A stretch of 64,000 nucleotides of DNA from Moritella sp. 24 (GTDB lineage Bacteria; Pseudomonadota; Gammaproteobacteria; Enterobacterales; Moritellaceae): positions 3,543,505 to 3,607,504 of the forward strand of contig NZ_CP056123.1 of NCBI RefSeq assembly GCF_018219155.1, given 5' to 3'. Positions within the stretch are counted from its first letter, which is position 1. Each line of letters starts with the position of its first letter. The notes beneath the pieces are model-generated. The model was given only the letters and a program-made list of their open reading frames with translations. It was not told the origin of the DNA and searched no databases. The translations under genes were made by a program, and so were the position numbers. Positions 50,534-59,835 of this stretch are shown piece after piece.

Positions 50534-50631
50534 CAGATTACAGCTCCAACCATCAGTTCATCACTCCAAAATAAGATTATTTACACTTATTTTTACTTGT
50601 TCATGCTTTGCTAACACGACCTAATATCGCT

Positions 50632-51621
50632 TTACTTAAAGGCATCATGTTTCATGACACTTTGAATTTTTGCTGCATAGTTAGGATCCGTTGCATAACC
50701 TGCGTTCTGTAAACCATTCAAGAACTGTGCCGAATCTGCAGAATTACGCAACGCATCGCTGTAACGATCGCCAGATTGTAAAAAATCTGCAAAATCATTA
50801 AAGCTAGACTGAAAATCTTGGTAGCTTCTAAATTGATGTTTTTCACGCTTCGCGACACCGTCGGTAAACTCTAATGTACCGACACTAGCAGTAGGTCCTT
50901 CCCAGCGTTTATCCGCTTTAATATTAAATAAATTATGCGAACTATCACCTTTGTTATCCGTCGATACTTTTTTACCCCAGCCTGTTTCTAACGCGGCTTG
51001 AGCAAGTAATACATCTGGTGACACATTTAAACGTTTCGCCACTGAATCAGCAAAAGGCGCTAATGAAGCAACAAAGTCTGCAGGGCTATCAAATTGCATC
51101 TTACGAGCGGTTTCTGCTTTAGGTAATGCAGCAGCTTGTTTATCATCAGTGATGGGATTTCCATCTTCATCGATAGCTGGAACGGTAGTATTGTCTTTAT
51201 CTTCAGTGATCTCTTTATTTGTCGCAGCAGAGGCATTTTCAGCCTTTATGTTCTGTAATGGATTCGTATCACCGTCCAACGACGACGCAGGCATGTAATT
51301 GCCGCTATTATTCGACAACTGTTTAACAATGACATCCGCCAAGCCCAGACTACCTGACTGACTCATATCAGCAGCCATCTGTTTATCTTGCATATCACGA
51401 TAAAACTGGGTGTAGTTATTATTCATTGGGCTATCTGTTTCAAAGGCGGCATTGGCTTCACGCATACTTTTCATCAGCATATTGGTAAACAAAGATTCAA
51501 ATTGTTTAGCCACGTCTTTCAATGCGGTTTCATCATTGTTTTGCGCACGTTTACGCAAAGAATCCAGATTTTGCGTATCTAAGACGTTACTGTTTACATT
51601 CGTTTTAAATGAATTATCCAT
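50632..51621 (-). CDS. flgJ: FlgJ, rod scaffold and peptidoglycan hydrolase
   Basis: The 329-residue protein has the N-terminal rod-binding part (about 25-105, AKQFESLFTNMLMKSMREAN), a flexible linker, and a C-terminal glucosaminidase-type domain with the catalytic glutamate in ALETGWG (E212) and YATDPNYAAKI near the end. It opens the peptidoglycan for rod assembly in the periplasm. A terminator lies between flgI and flgJ, so flgJKL may have its own promoter; I found no sigma-54 or sigma-28 match there. Confidence 0.93.
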   Translation of the reverse strand: MDNSFKTNVNSNVLDTQNLDSLRKRAQNNDETALKDVAKQFESLFTNMLMKSMREANAAFETDSPMNNNYTQFYRDMQDKQMAADMSQSGSLGLADVIVKQLSNNSGNYMPASSLDGDTNPLQNIKAENASAATNKEITEDKDNTTVPAIDEDGNPITDDKQAAALPKAETARKMQFDSPADFVASLAPFADSVAKRLNVSPDVLLAQAALETGWGKKVSTDNKGDSSHNLFNIKADKRWEGPTASVGTLEFTDGVAKREKHQFRSYQDFQSSFNDFADFLQSGDRYSDALRNSADSAQFLNGLQNAGYATDPNYAAKIQSVMKHDAFK

Positions 51622-51770
51622 ACCCAGTCCATTCCACTATTTAAAATAGTCATTTTGTTTTAATCATTGTGCGGTAGCTTTATCTTTCAATGCGTTAGTC
51701 ATTAATTTGTCATTGATAACAATATTAAAAATCAATAAGTTAACGTACTTAAAGCACTTGAGTTCAATCC

Positions 51771-51785
51771 CTATGTTTAACATAG
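51771..51785. repeat. 15-bp palindrome before flgJ
   Basis: CTATGTT-T-AACATAG is a perfect palindrome with a single central base, about 150 bases upstream of flgJ. It may be a dimer-binding site; nothing else supports a function. Confidence 0.4.
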
Positions 51786-51824
51786 CAATTATTAGACCAA
51801 TCTAGATAATAAGGATAATTAGAT

Positions 51825-51865
51825 ACAAAAAAGCGCTATACCAAACAATTGGTTATAGCGCTTAT
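51825..51865 (-). terminator. Terminator after flgI
   Basis: On the minus strand AAGCGCTATAACCAA pairs with TTGGTATAGCGCTT, with one unpaired base, followed by a run of T. It lies about 35-70 bases past the flgI stop and separates flgI from flgJ. Confidence 0.8.
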
Positions 51866-51897
51866 CAAGGTGTTATTTATATGACTAGTCTACATAA

Positions 51898-53034
51898 TTA
51901 AATAATAATAAGTTGCCCATCTAATGCACCTGCATCTTTCAGTGCTTCTAAAATTGACATTAGATCACCCGGCGCAATACCAACCTGATTAACAGCGCGG
52001 ATCAAATCATCAAGCGTGGCGCCAGCGTCAAGTTTAAACATACGTGCATCCTCCTGAGTAACATTAATCGTCGATTTATTCGTGACCACAGTTTCGCCAT
52101 TCGCAAATGGATTTGGCTGTGACACTTCTTGTGTTTCGTTAATGGTGACCGTTAATCCACCATGCGTAATAGCTGCAGGTTTGAGTCTGACATTTTGACC
52201 AATCACAATGGTACCAGTACGAGAGTTCACAATGATTTTTGCGGACTCATCTGCCATTTTTAATTCTAGATTTTCTAGTGTTGCCAAATAGGCTACACGC
52301 TGAGAAATATCTCGTGGAGCAAGTACACGTACGGATGTTGCATCCATTGGGTAAGCGGTATTTGGACCAACAAGATTATTAATTGAATCGGCAAGACGCT
52401 TCGCGTTAGAAAAATCACCGCGATGTAGGTTAAATGTCAGATAATCACCATCACCAAATGGGTTAGCAACTTCTCTCTCGACGATAGCACCGCTACTAAT
52501 ACGACCCACCGTAGGTGTGTTAATGATAACTTTAGAGCCATCTTTACCTTCAACACCAAGACCGCCTACAACAAGACTGCCTTGTGCTAGCGCATAAACT
52601 TGGCCGTCAGCACCTTTCAGGAATGTTTGTAACAATAAACCACCACGTAAACTCTTTGCTTCACCGATAGCAGCAACAGTCACATCAATCTTTTGACCCG
52701 GTTTAGTAAATGCGGGTAAAACAGCACTCACAGCAACAGGCGCCACATTCTTAATTTTAACTTTGGCACCTTCTGGCATCGTGATACCAAAATTATTCAG
52801 CATTGTTTTAAAACTTTGCGCAGAGAATGCATTACTTTTTTCACCCGTGCCCGGTAAACCGACCACAAGACCGTAACCGATTAATTGGTTATCTCGGACG
52901 CCTTGCACAGAACTGATATCTTTTATACGTGCGGCATGTGCAGAACTAATGGTGGCCACAAAAATACTTAACAAGGCAATGCTCATACCGAGTAATAAAT
53001 TCTGCTTTAATTTAATCTGAGCTGTTAATTTCAT
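51898..53034 (-). CDS. flgI: FlgI, flagellar P-ring protein
   Basis: The 378-residue protein has a signal peptide (hydrophobic residues 13-28, then SSAHA) and the P-ring start [22 protein letters not shown]. The conserved [18 protein letters not shown] and [19 protein letters not shown] lie in the C-terminal half. It forms the ring in the peptidoglycan. The gap to flgH is 157 bases, longer than elsewhere in the unit, with no clear promoter. Confidence 0.96.
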   Translation of the reverse strand: MKLTAQIKLKQNLLLGMSIALLSIFVATISSAHAARIKDISSVQGVRDNQLIGYGLVVGLPGTGEKSNAFSAQSFKTMLNNFGITMPEGAKVKIKNVAPVAVSAVLPAFTKPGQKIDVTVAAIGEAKSLRGGLLLQTFLKGADGQVYALAQGSLVVGGLGVEGKDGSKVIINTPTVGRISSGAIVEREVANPFGDGDYLTFNLHRGDFSNAKRLADSINNLVGPNTAYPMDATSVRVLAPRDISQRVAYLATLENLELKMADESAKIIVNSRTGTIVIGQNVRLKPAAITHGGLTVTINETQEVSQPNPFANGETVVTNKSTINVTQEDARMFKLDAGATLDDLIRAVNQVGIAPGDLMSILEALKDAGALDGQLIII

Positions 53035-53191
53035 CTAAATAACCTGTGGTATAAGAATTGTCATTATTCTGATTTTGTATTCAAGCACTGCCAAAATAAT
53101 GACTACTGCAATAAATATGCGTTATATAGCTAAAATTGCAATTGTCATACCAAGATGCAAACCATCATTATCATTTACACCCTACATATAT

Positions 53192-53947
53192 TTAGAAAGG
53201 CCATTTACTGCCGTTAAGGAACTTCGTTGCCCAACCTTGCACTTGTGCTTCACCTAAGTCATCAACCGCACCATATTGAATACGCGCATCAGCAATTAAT
53301 GATGAATCGACTTTATTATCGGCATCAACATCTTGTGGGCGTAATAAGCCAGTAAGACGAATAAATTCATTACCGTTATTCAGCATTAGCCACTTTTCAC
53401 CACGGATCACCAAGTTATTATTCGGTAATACACGCACCACAGTCACCGAGATATTACCTTCTAAACTATTACTCTGGTCTGCCGAGCCATTACCTGAAAA
53501 AGAACTGGTTTGATTGAGGCTGCCTTCGATTGTATAGCCAGCGATAACAACATCTTCACCACCAAGATTAACAGGGTCTAATTCAAATGAGTTATCTTTA
53601 CCGAGGTTAGAACTTGCTTGTTTTTTGGCACTGGTTGACTCTGTTAATGTCACGGTAATAATGTCACCAACCCGACGTGCTTTAATGTCTGAAAAAATAT
53701 TATTGTTATATTGCGGGTTAAACAGAGAACCCGTTACTTTTGCTTGCAGTGGGTTATCATCAGGTACAATCGGCGCATAATCAGGTGAATCTTGTTGAGG
53801 CGTTTCATTGACATCAGCAGGCTCTTCCGCATCTTCTGTTTTAGTCGCGTCTTCGTTTTTTGTAACCACATTTTCTTTTACTTTAACTAACGACGTACAG
53901 CCTGCTAGTTGCATAAAAACAAAAAGAGCAAAGATAAAATTACGCAT
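53192..53947 (-). CDS. flgH: FlgH, flagellar L-ring lipoprotein
   Basis: The 251-residue protein has a lipobox MQLAGC with C17, so it is lipid-anchored in the outer membrane, and the L-ring segments SLFNPQYNNNIFSDIKARRVGDIITVTL and SGNGSADQSNSLEGNI. An acidic insert (TKNEDATKTEDAEEPADV) follows the lipobox. It forms the outer-membrane bushing of the motor. It lies 39 bases after flgG. Confidence 0.95.
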   Translation of the reverse strand: MRNFIFALFVFMQLAGCTSLVKVKENVVTKNEDATKTEDAEEPADVNETPQQDSPDYAPIVPDDNPLQAKVTGSLFNPQYNNNIFSDIKARRVGDIITVTLTESTSAKKQASSNLGKDNSFELDPVNLGGEDVVIAGYTIEGSLNQTSSFSGNGSADQSNSLEGNISVTVVRVLPNNNLVIRGEKWLMLNNGNEFIRLTGLLRPQDVDADNKVDSSLIADARIQYGAVDDLGEAQVQGWATKFLNGSKWPF

Positions 53948-53986
53948 GATGATTCTCGATATAAATAATGAGCGTTTAACGATTAA

Positions 53987-54775
53987 CTATAACTGTTGAT
54001 TGGTGTAACTTAGCATTTCATCAACGGCTGATATTACTTTTGAATTCATTTCATATACACGCTGACTTTCGATCAAATTAACTAATTCTTCAGTCACGTT
54101 TACATTGGATGTTTCAATCGCACCTTGTACTAATTTACCTAAACCTTCATTACTTGGTAAACCCTGAACCGGATCACCACTAGCGCCAGTTTGAATAAAC
54201 ATGTTTTGACCAATAGGCTGTAAACCACCCGGATTAACAAAGTCTGAAATATTAATCTGACCAACAGTTTGATTGTTTGTTTGACCCGGTAGACTAACCG
54301 AGATCTCACCATCTTCAGATACAGTGACTGTTTGTGCATCAGCAGGTATTTGGATTTGGGGTTGTAACGGGTAACCGCTACCAGGCGTCACGATAATACC
54401 TTCGTCGTTTAACGTGAACTGACCATTACGTGTATATGACGTGGTGCCATCTGGCATTTCAATTTCAAAAAAACCACGACCACTTACCATTAAGTCCAGT
54501 GAGTTATCAGTCGTTAACATATTACCCTGTGAATGATCTTTTTGTGTCGCAACAACACGCGCACCAGAACCGACCATTAAACCTGATGGTAGTTTCGTAT
54601 TCTGTGATGATTGGCCACCCGGTTGGTTTACCGCTTGGTACAATAGATCTTCAAAGATTGCGCGTTCTTTCTTAAAACCAACCGTACTGGCATTGGCCAA
54701 GTTATTTGAAATCGTTGAGATATTTGTCTGTTGTGCTTCTAAGCCTGTTTTACTGATCCATAATGCCGGATTCAT
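53987..54775 (-). CDS. flgG: FlgG, distal rod protein
   Basis: The 262-residue protein starts MNPALWISKTGLEAQQTNISTI and ends TEELVNLIESQRVYEMNSKVI, the ends of the rod/hook family, and has the standard FlgG length. It forms the distal rod through the P and L rings. It is 48 bases after flgF in the same unit. Confidence 0.96.
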   Translation of the reverse strand: MNPALWISKTGLEAQQTNISTISNNLANASTVGFKKERAIFEDLLYQAVNQPGGQSSQNTKLPSGLMVGSGARVVATQKDHSQGNMLTTDNSLDLMVSGRGFFEIEMPDGTTSYTRNGQFTLNDEGIIVTPGSGYPLQPQIQIPADAQTVTVSEDGEISVSLPGQTNNQTVGQINISDFVNPGGLQPIGQNMFIQTGASGDPVQGLPSNEGLGKLVQGAIETSNVNVTEELVNLIESQRVYEMNSKVISAVDEMLSYTNQQL

Positions 54776-54823
54776 AATGCTTTCCTCGTCTAATTTATGC
54801 TATTGGGGACTCATCAATGACTA

Positions 54824-55567
54824 TTAGCTGATTTGTAATAATGAATCAGATGCTTTGTCATTTTCTTCTGCTGTTTTCATCATTTTTATCTGCATTTCGA
54901 ATTGACGTTGCAAATTAATCATTCCGGTGAGTTCACCAACAGCACTAACATTACTGGTTTCTAACGCGCCACCAGCAACTTGGACATTAAGATCGATAGC
55001 CGCAGGCGTACCGTCCGCTTGACGGAACATACCGTCATAACCTTTCACTAAATTTCGTACATCAGGATTAACCAATTTTAACTGATCGACTTCTTCCAGT
55101 GCATTTGCTGGTGCACCTTGAGGACGAACCTCAATGCGACCATCTGCATGGATTTTAATTTGTTCTACGGGTGTAGGAATAACGATTGGACCATTTTCAC
55201 CCAGTACAGGACGCCCTGAAGATGTTAACAGTTCACCGGTAGGACTCATGTGTAAGCTGCCACTACGGGTATAACTTTCATTATTTTGATCGTCGAGTAC
55301 ACTCAACCAACCATCACCTTGAATTGCAACATCCAACGCATTGCCTGTTTGCTGTAGTGCGCCGCTCGTAAAATCTTGGCCAGGGCTTTCTGTGATAGAA
55401 AATACACGAGTAGGTAGACCTTCACCAAAAGCTTGCATTGAACGTGCTTGTTCAAAATCAGATTTAAAACCATGTGTATTCACATTAGCAATATTATTGG
55501 CACGAACAGCCAATGCATTCATATTTTCTTTGGCACCCGACATCGAGATATAAAGCATATTGTCCAT
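54824..55567 (-). CDS. flgF: FlgF, proximal rod protein
   Basis: The 247-residue protein starts MDNMLYISMSGAKENMNALAV and ends AVGELTGMINLQRQFEMQIKMMK, typical of FlgF. It is the first gene of a second hook-basal-body unit because a sigma-54 promoter and a terminator lie just upstream. Confidence 0.95.
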   Translation of the reverse strand: MDNMLYISMSGAKENMNALAVRANNIANVNTHGFKSDFEQARSMQAFGEGLPTRVFSITESPGQDFTSGALQQTGNALDVAIQGDGWLSVLDDQNNESYTRSGSLHMSPTGELLTSSGRPVLGENGPIVIPTPVEQIKIHADGRIEVRPQGAPANALEEVDQLKLVNPDVRNLVKGYDGMFRQADGTPAAIDLNVQVAGGALETSNVSAVGELTGMINLQRQFEMQIKMMKTAEENDKASDSLLQIS

Positions 55568-55628
55568 TCGTCAATCCTCTGTCACTTTTCGTTAAAATCG
55601 TTAATTTCCCATCTAATTAAGTGATAAA

Positions 55629-55643
55629 GCAATTAAAGTGCCA
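55629..55643 (-). promoter_or_regulatory. Sigma-54 promoter of flgFGHI(JKL)
   Basis: On the minus strand TGGCAC-TTTAA-TTGC is an exact RpoN -24/-12 match, 62-76 bases before the flgF ATG and directly after a terminator. Confidence 0.88.
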
Positions 55644-55646
55644 AAA

Positions 55647-55680
55647 TAAAAAAGCCACCCTAAATAGGGTGGCTTTTTTA
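55647..55680. terminator. Bidirectional terminator between flgE and flgF
   Basis: TAAAAAAGCCACCCTA and TAGGGTGGCTTTTTTA are perfect inverted repeats with six A on one side and six T on the other, so it can terminate both ways. It ends the flgBCDE transcript. Confidence 0.92.
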
Positions 55681-55753
55681 CAACTAATATAGTGCATAAC
55701 AGATAGGGTTCTTGATTAAACCCGCTAATTATATGGCATCTTAGCCAATCAGA

Positions 55754-57061
55754 TTAACGAATCTGTAATACTGTATCTTGTAGTTTAGAGTTCACTTCTA
55801 GAGTTCTTGAGTTTGCTTGGTAGTTACGTTGCGCCGTAATTAAGTTAACAAGCTCACTGGTCAAGTTTACATTTGACTGCTCTAACGCTGATGAGTTAAT
55901 TTTACCAAATGTACCCGAGTTCGGTTTACCGGCGATAGCATCACCTGATAATTGCGATTGACGCCAACCCGTATCACCGGTTTGACTTAATCCTTGCTCA
56001 TTGGCAAATTTAGCCATGGCAATCATACCTAATTTATCATTACTACCGTTGCTGTAACTTGCTACAACCATGCCATCAGGGCCAATATCAATACCAGTTA
56101 ATCGCCCTACTGTTGCACCATCTTGTTCTAATTTTGTCACTTCAAATGCCGATGCAAACTGTGTCGGATTATTAAAGTTTAACGTTACCGTTTGAGTCGT
56201 ATCCGCACCATTAGTTAAAATAGCACCCAGTGGAACCGTTTGTGCGATTGCTGGCATCTGGGAATCTAATAAACCCGACGAATCAAATGTCAAACGTGTG
56301 GCTAATGGTTTTGCTGGGGTACCAGGCGCTTGTCCTGTAGCTTCCCCCCCCACTATATCGAGAGGCTGATCATCAACATAGTTAAATTCTAACCATGAAT
56401 TTAACGGCGCACCAGCTCGACCATCCTTGACATAATAAGTCGATAAGGTATGCGACTCACCTAATGAATCGTAAATAGATACCGACGTCGCAGATGTATA
56501 AGTGGCGCTATCAGTAGGGTCAAATACTAGTGGATCTAGTCCAGGTGATGTTGCTGGTAGATTCATTGTCATATCAACATTTGCAGTCTTTTCTGGTACA
56601 CCTGCTGTATCTGGTATTTGCAATGGTTTGGTTGAGGCCATGCTCACTGCTTTTGGAGAACCATCATCATTCACGTCATAAATTTGCAGGTAATTACCAG
56701 CCGAGTTAGTTACAAAACTATTCGCATCAAGTTTAAATGCACCTGCACGTGTATAGTTACGATCCATCGACTCCATGCCATCAGACATAACAAAAAAACC
56801 GTTACCATTAATCGCGAGATCGAGCGAGTTCTCAGTAAAGTTTAAACTACCTTGTTGAAATTGTTGTGCTACATGCGCAGTGGCAACACCGTTACCTACT
56901 GACGTTTTAGCATTTGAGAAAATCGATGTTGCATAAACATCACCAAACTCAGCGCGAGACTCTTTAAAACCTGTTGTATTAACGTTGGCAATATTATTTG
57001 CCGTTGTATTAAGGTCTTTCTGAGCAGCGTTGATCCCACTCAAGGCGATGTTAAATGACAT
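55754..57061 (-). CDS. flgE: FlgE, flagellar hook protein
   Basis: The 435-residue protein starts FNIALSGINAAQKDLNTTANNIANVN and ends NLTSELVNLITAQRNYQANSRTLEV; the middle carries the hook domain with YDSLGESHTLSTYYVKDG. It builds the hook joint. It is the last gene before a strong terminator. Confidence 0.96.
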   Translation of the reverse strand: MSFNIALSGINAAQKDLNTTANNIANVNTTGFKESRAEFGDVYATSIFSNAKTSVGNGVATAHVAQQFQQGSLNFTENSLDLAINGNGFFVMSDGMESMDRNYTRAGAFKLDANSFVTNSAGNYLQIYDVNDDGSPKAVSMASTKPLQIPDTAGVPEKTANVDMTMNLPATSPGLDPLVFDPTDSATYTSATSVSIYDSLGESHTLSTYYVKDGRAGAPLNSWLEFNYVDDQPLDIVGGEATGQAPGTPAKPLATRLTFDSSGLLDSQMPAIAQTVPLGAILTNGADTTQTVTLNFNNPTQFASAFEVTKLEQDGATVGRLTGIDIGPDGMVVASYSNGSNDKLGMIAMAKFANEQGLSQTGDTGWRQSQLSGDAIAGKPNSGTFGKINSSALEQSNVNLTSELVNLITAQRNYQANSRTLEVNSKLQDTVLQIR

Positions 57062-57087
57062 ATGACTTCCTTTTTATTCAATATAAT

Positions 57088-57804
57088 TTAGTAAGTTTTA
57101 GCCGCAACTTCTGTTGCTTGACTTAGTGGTAGGCTACCCATACCTTTTAAGTTCAGCATAATACCGCCACCCGTATTACCGATGTTAACGCTTTCAACAT
57201 GCTGGAAACTTGATATCTTAAGATCTTGTGCATTGCCGTCTATCGATGCAGATGCTTTCAAGCGGTAACTTCCTTCCGCTACTTTATTGCCGTTCATATC
57301 AGTGCCATCCCAATCAAAGGCAACCGCACCGCCTTTTTGCTCACCCATATCAATCAGTTTAACAACTTCACCAACTTGGTTAGCGATTTGTAAACGCATA
57401 TTAGGTGCATCCTGAGGCAGGTCTATTCGACCAGACACATTTTCACCTGCAGATAGGAATGCCGATGATGCAGGCGCTAATACCTTAGTGCCAACAAGAC
57501 CAGATGCTTGTAAAGCCTGATTCGAACTCATGATCGTGTTTAACTGCTCAAACTTGCTATCCATATTAGCAATACCATCAGCAGTGGTAAAAGATGCCAT
57601 CTGCGCGACCATGTCTGAGTTTTCTACAGGCTTAAACGGGTCTTGATAAGCAAGTTCTTGTGTTAGTAACGAAAAAAAGTCTTCTTGGCCAAGCTCTTTG
57701 CGGGTAGTTTCTGCCGCCTGCTCTGCCGCATCCTTTTTTTCAGTCTTAAACTGACTACTAAAATCAGCTATATTATTATTGTTGTTAATTGTCGTCACAA
57801 CCAA
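57088..57804 (-). CDS. flgD: FlgD, hook cap / assembly protein
   Basis: The 238-residue protein has the FlgD start region LGQEDFFSLLTQELAYQDPFKPVENSDMVAQMA (about 39-71) and a C-terminal domain with FDWDGTDMNGNKVAEGSYRL. It caps the growing hook. It lies 7 bases after flgC. Confidence 0.95.
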   Translation of the reverse strand: MVVTTINNNNNIADFSSQFKTEKKDAAEQAAETTRKELGQEDFFSLLTQELAYQDPFKPVENSDMVAQMASFTTADGIANMDSKFEQLNTIMSSNQALQASGLVGTKVLAPASSAFLSAGENVSGRIDLPQDAPNMRLQIANQVGEVVKLIDMGEQKGGAVAFDWDGTDMNGNKVAEGSYRLKASASIDGNAQDLKISSFQHVESVNIGNTGGGIMLNLKGMGSLPLSQATEVAAKTY

Positions 57805-57811
57805 ATACCCT

Positions 57812-58234
57812 CTATGAACCCTGACCTAACGCCAATGTCTTACTCAACATTTTCTTTGCTGAATCAGCTATTTGCACGTTAGTCTGGTATGAACGAGATG
57901 CGCTAATCATATTTGCCATCTCTTCCATTACGTTTACATTCGGACGATATACATAACCATCTTCGTCAGCTAATGGATGATTCGGATTAAATTCATTAAC
58001 CAATGGAGCATCACTCTCTACAATCCCTGCAACATTCACGCCAACTGCTTCATTTTGAGCTGCATTGGCTTGATCTAATTGTGCTTGGAAAACGGGATAG
58101 CGTGCTTTATAGGTTTCACCAGCACTACTACTCACACTATTTGCATTAGCAAGATTACTTGCAGTTGTATTTAAACGAACTGATTGTGCACTCATTGCCG
58201 AACCGGCAACGTCAAAGACTCGAAATAAGCTCAT
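57812..58234 (-). CDS. flgC: FlgC, proximal rod protein
   Basis: The 140-residue protein has the rod family N-terminus (FRVFDVAGSAMSAQSVRLNTTASNLANAN) and the FlgC-type end YVYRPNVNVMEEMANMISASRSYQTN. Gap to flgB is 2 bases. Confidence 0.96.
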   Translation of the reverse strand: MSLFRVFDVAGSAMSAQSVRLNTTASNLANANSVSSSAGETYKARYPVFQAQLDQANAAQNEAVGVNVAGIVESDAPLVNEFNPNHPLADEDGYVYRPNVNVMEEMANMISASRSYQTNVQIADSAKKMLSKTLALGQGS

Positions 58235-58236
58235 AA

Positions 58237-58632
58237 TTATTGTCCTTTAATTGCCTTGCGCATAGTTTGAATTTTACTGCTTAGAAATGATAGTGATGCC
58301 TGATATTCCATGCTGTTTTGCATAAAACTGGCACGTTCCTCTTGTACGTCAACGGTATTACCATCACCGGTATCAGGTTGATTAGGGACTCTAAATTGCA
58401 GGTCAGACGCAATGCCTCTGCCGCCTGAGATATGACGTTCACTGGTTTTTGATAAATTGAAATTAGTACCTTGCGTCGCACTTGCCAGCGCATCTTTAAA
58501 GCTTAAATCTTTTGCTTTAAAGCCAGGTGTATCCGCATTAGCAATATTACTCGCTAACACTTCTGCACGGCGTTCTCTTACGCCGACAGAGTATTGGTGT
58601 ATACCTAATGCATTATCAAAATTAATAGCCAT
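58237..58632 (-). CDS. flgB: FlgB, proximal rod protein
   Basis: The 131-residue protein has the FlgB signatures VLASNIANADTPGFKAKD near residue 25 and VDVQEERASFMQNSMEYQASLSF near 95. TAGGAGGCG before the ATG is a strong ribosome-binding site. It heads flgBCDE under a sigma-54 promoter. Confidence 0.96.
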   Translation of the reverse strand: MAINFDNALGIHQYSVGVRERRAEVLASNIANADTPGFKAKDLSFKDALASATQGTNFNLSKTSERHISGGRGIASDLQFRVPNQPDTGDGNTVDVQEERASFMQNSMEYQASLSFLSSKIQTMRKAIKGQ

Positions 58633-58955
58633 GAACGCCTCCTAAACATTTATATCGTAACCAATCGCATGATGATTACGATGATACAAATGATAAAAGC
58701 AACATGTGTGCCAAAATTAAAAACAATACTCAGATATTATCTCGCCATTTTAAATTTCGAATAAAAACAATTTAAAACAACGCGTTACGACTTTGGCGTT
58801 AATTTAAATTAATGGCACTAAATGACTGAGTTTAGATATAAAGAGTGTAATGATAAGAATAATAAAGAGGAGTAGTTTTTTTGACGGTATAGATCGATAA
58901 GTTACCGCCAATAAACAAACACTTGAATAATGACGATAACTCACCGCTAAGTAGA
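58633..58955 (-). other. flgB upstream region
   Basis: 323 AT-rich bases between cheR and flgB. It contains the sigma-54 promoter at 58699-58713 and a 14-bp AT-only palindrome TTAATTTAAATTAA at about 58799-58812. Nothing else is recognisable. Confidence 0.5.
58699..58713 (-). promoter_or_regulatory. Sigma-54 promoter of flgBCDE
   Basis: On the minus strand TGGCAC-ACATG-TTGC is an exact RpoN consensus, 67-81 bases before the flgB ATG. Confidence 0.9.
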
Positions 58956-59780
58956 TTATTTTAGTTTATATACAATACCCGGATTACAACGGATCATTTC
59001 AAACTTATCAGTTAGGCCTGTCAACGATTCTGACGCACCTAAAAATAAGTAACCACCCGGTTTTAATGACGCTGCAAATTGATTAAGAATCTGACTTTTA
59101 ATTTTTGGCGAAAAGTAAATTAGTACATTACGACAAAAAATAATATCGAACTTACCGAGTAAGGCATAACTTTCTAGCAAATTGATTTCACGAAATGATG
59201 TCAATTGCTGAACTTCACGATTCACCTTCATTTTATCATCAGGTAATGTCGTGAAAAACTGACGCTTACGTTCAGCGGATAGACCTCGTCCAAGCGCTAA
59301 GCGATCATAAACACCTTCTTTACAATGTTTAATCATTGTTGGTGATATGTCCGTACCGACAATTTGTACATTAGGTTTAACTAAACGTTTAAGTTTTTCT
59401 TGTGTTTCAATCGCAGACATCGCAATTGAAAACGGTTCTTGACCAGATGACGATGCCGCAGACCATATTTTAACTGGCAACCCTTTATTCATAAATTCAG
59501 GTAAGAGCTTTGTTTGCAAATATTCAAACGGGTAAATATCACGGAACCACAATGTTTCATTCGTGGTCATCGCGTCAATAACATCATTACGTAAATCACG
59601 CGCTAACATGGTCATTGATTTTTGTACTAGCTCAGTTAAATTAGCCATCTTATGTTTTGCCAATAGCGGCAATAAACGGCTTTTAACTAAATATTGTTTA
59701 TTTTGTCCTAATACAATACCGCACTGAATTTCAAGAAATTCACTAAAACGGGTATAGACTTCATTTGACAATGTTTGCAC
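58956..59780 (-). CDS. cheR: CheR, chemoreceptor methyltransferase
   Basis: The 274-residue protein has the CheR N-terminal helical domain (NEVYTRFSEFLEIQCGI) and a SAM-binding domain with WSAASSSGQEPFSIAMSA, VGTDISPTMIKHCKEGVYDR and FDIIFCRNVLIYFSP. It methylates glutamates on chemoreceptors. It starts with GTG (MQTLSNEVY) and only a weak ribosome-binding site. It follows cheV, the same pair as in Vibrio. Confidence 0.95.
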   Translation of the reverse strand: MQTLSNEVYTRFSEFLEIQCGIVLGQNKQYLVKSRLLPLLAKHKMANLTELVQKSMTMLARDLRNDVIDAMTTNETLWFRDIYPFEYLQTKLLPEFMNKGLPVKIWSAASSSGQEPFSIAMSAIETQEKLKRLVKPNVQIVGTDISPTMIKHCKEGVYDRLALGRGLSAERKRQFFTTLPDDKMKVNREVQQLTSFREINLLESYALLGKFDIIFCRNVLIYFSPKIKSQILNQFAASLKPGGYLFLGASESLTGLTDKFEMIRCNPGIVYKLK

Positions 59781-59835
59781 TATTTTTTACTCAACTTTCT
59801 ATTATAAAGATACACTTATTTAACACAGTAATTTT

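Noticed and set aside
50534-50631. TAAA plus a -10-like word before flgK as a sigma-28 promoter
   Set aside because: At 15-base spacing the -10 reads GTTAGCAA, only three matches to GCCGATAA.
53040-53190. TTGGCAGTGCTTG before flgI as a sigma-54 promoter
   Set aside because: No GC element follows at the correct spacing.
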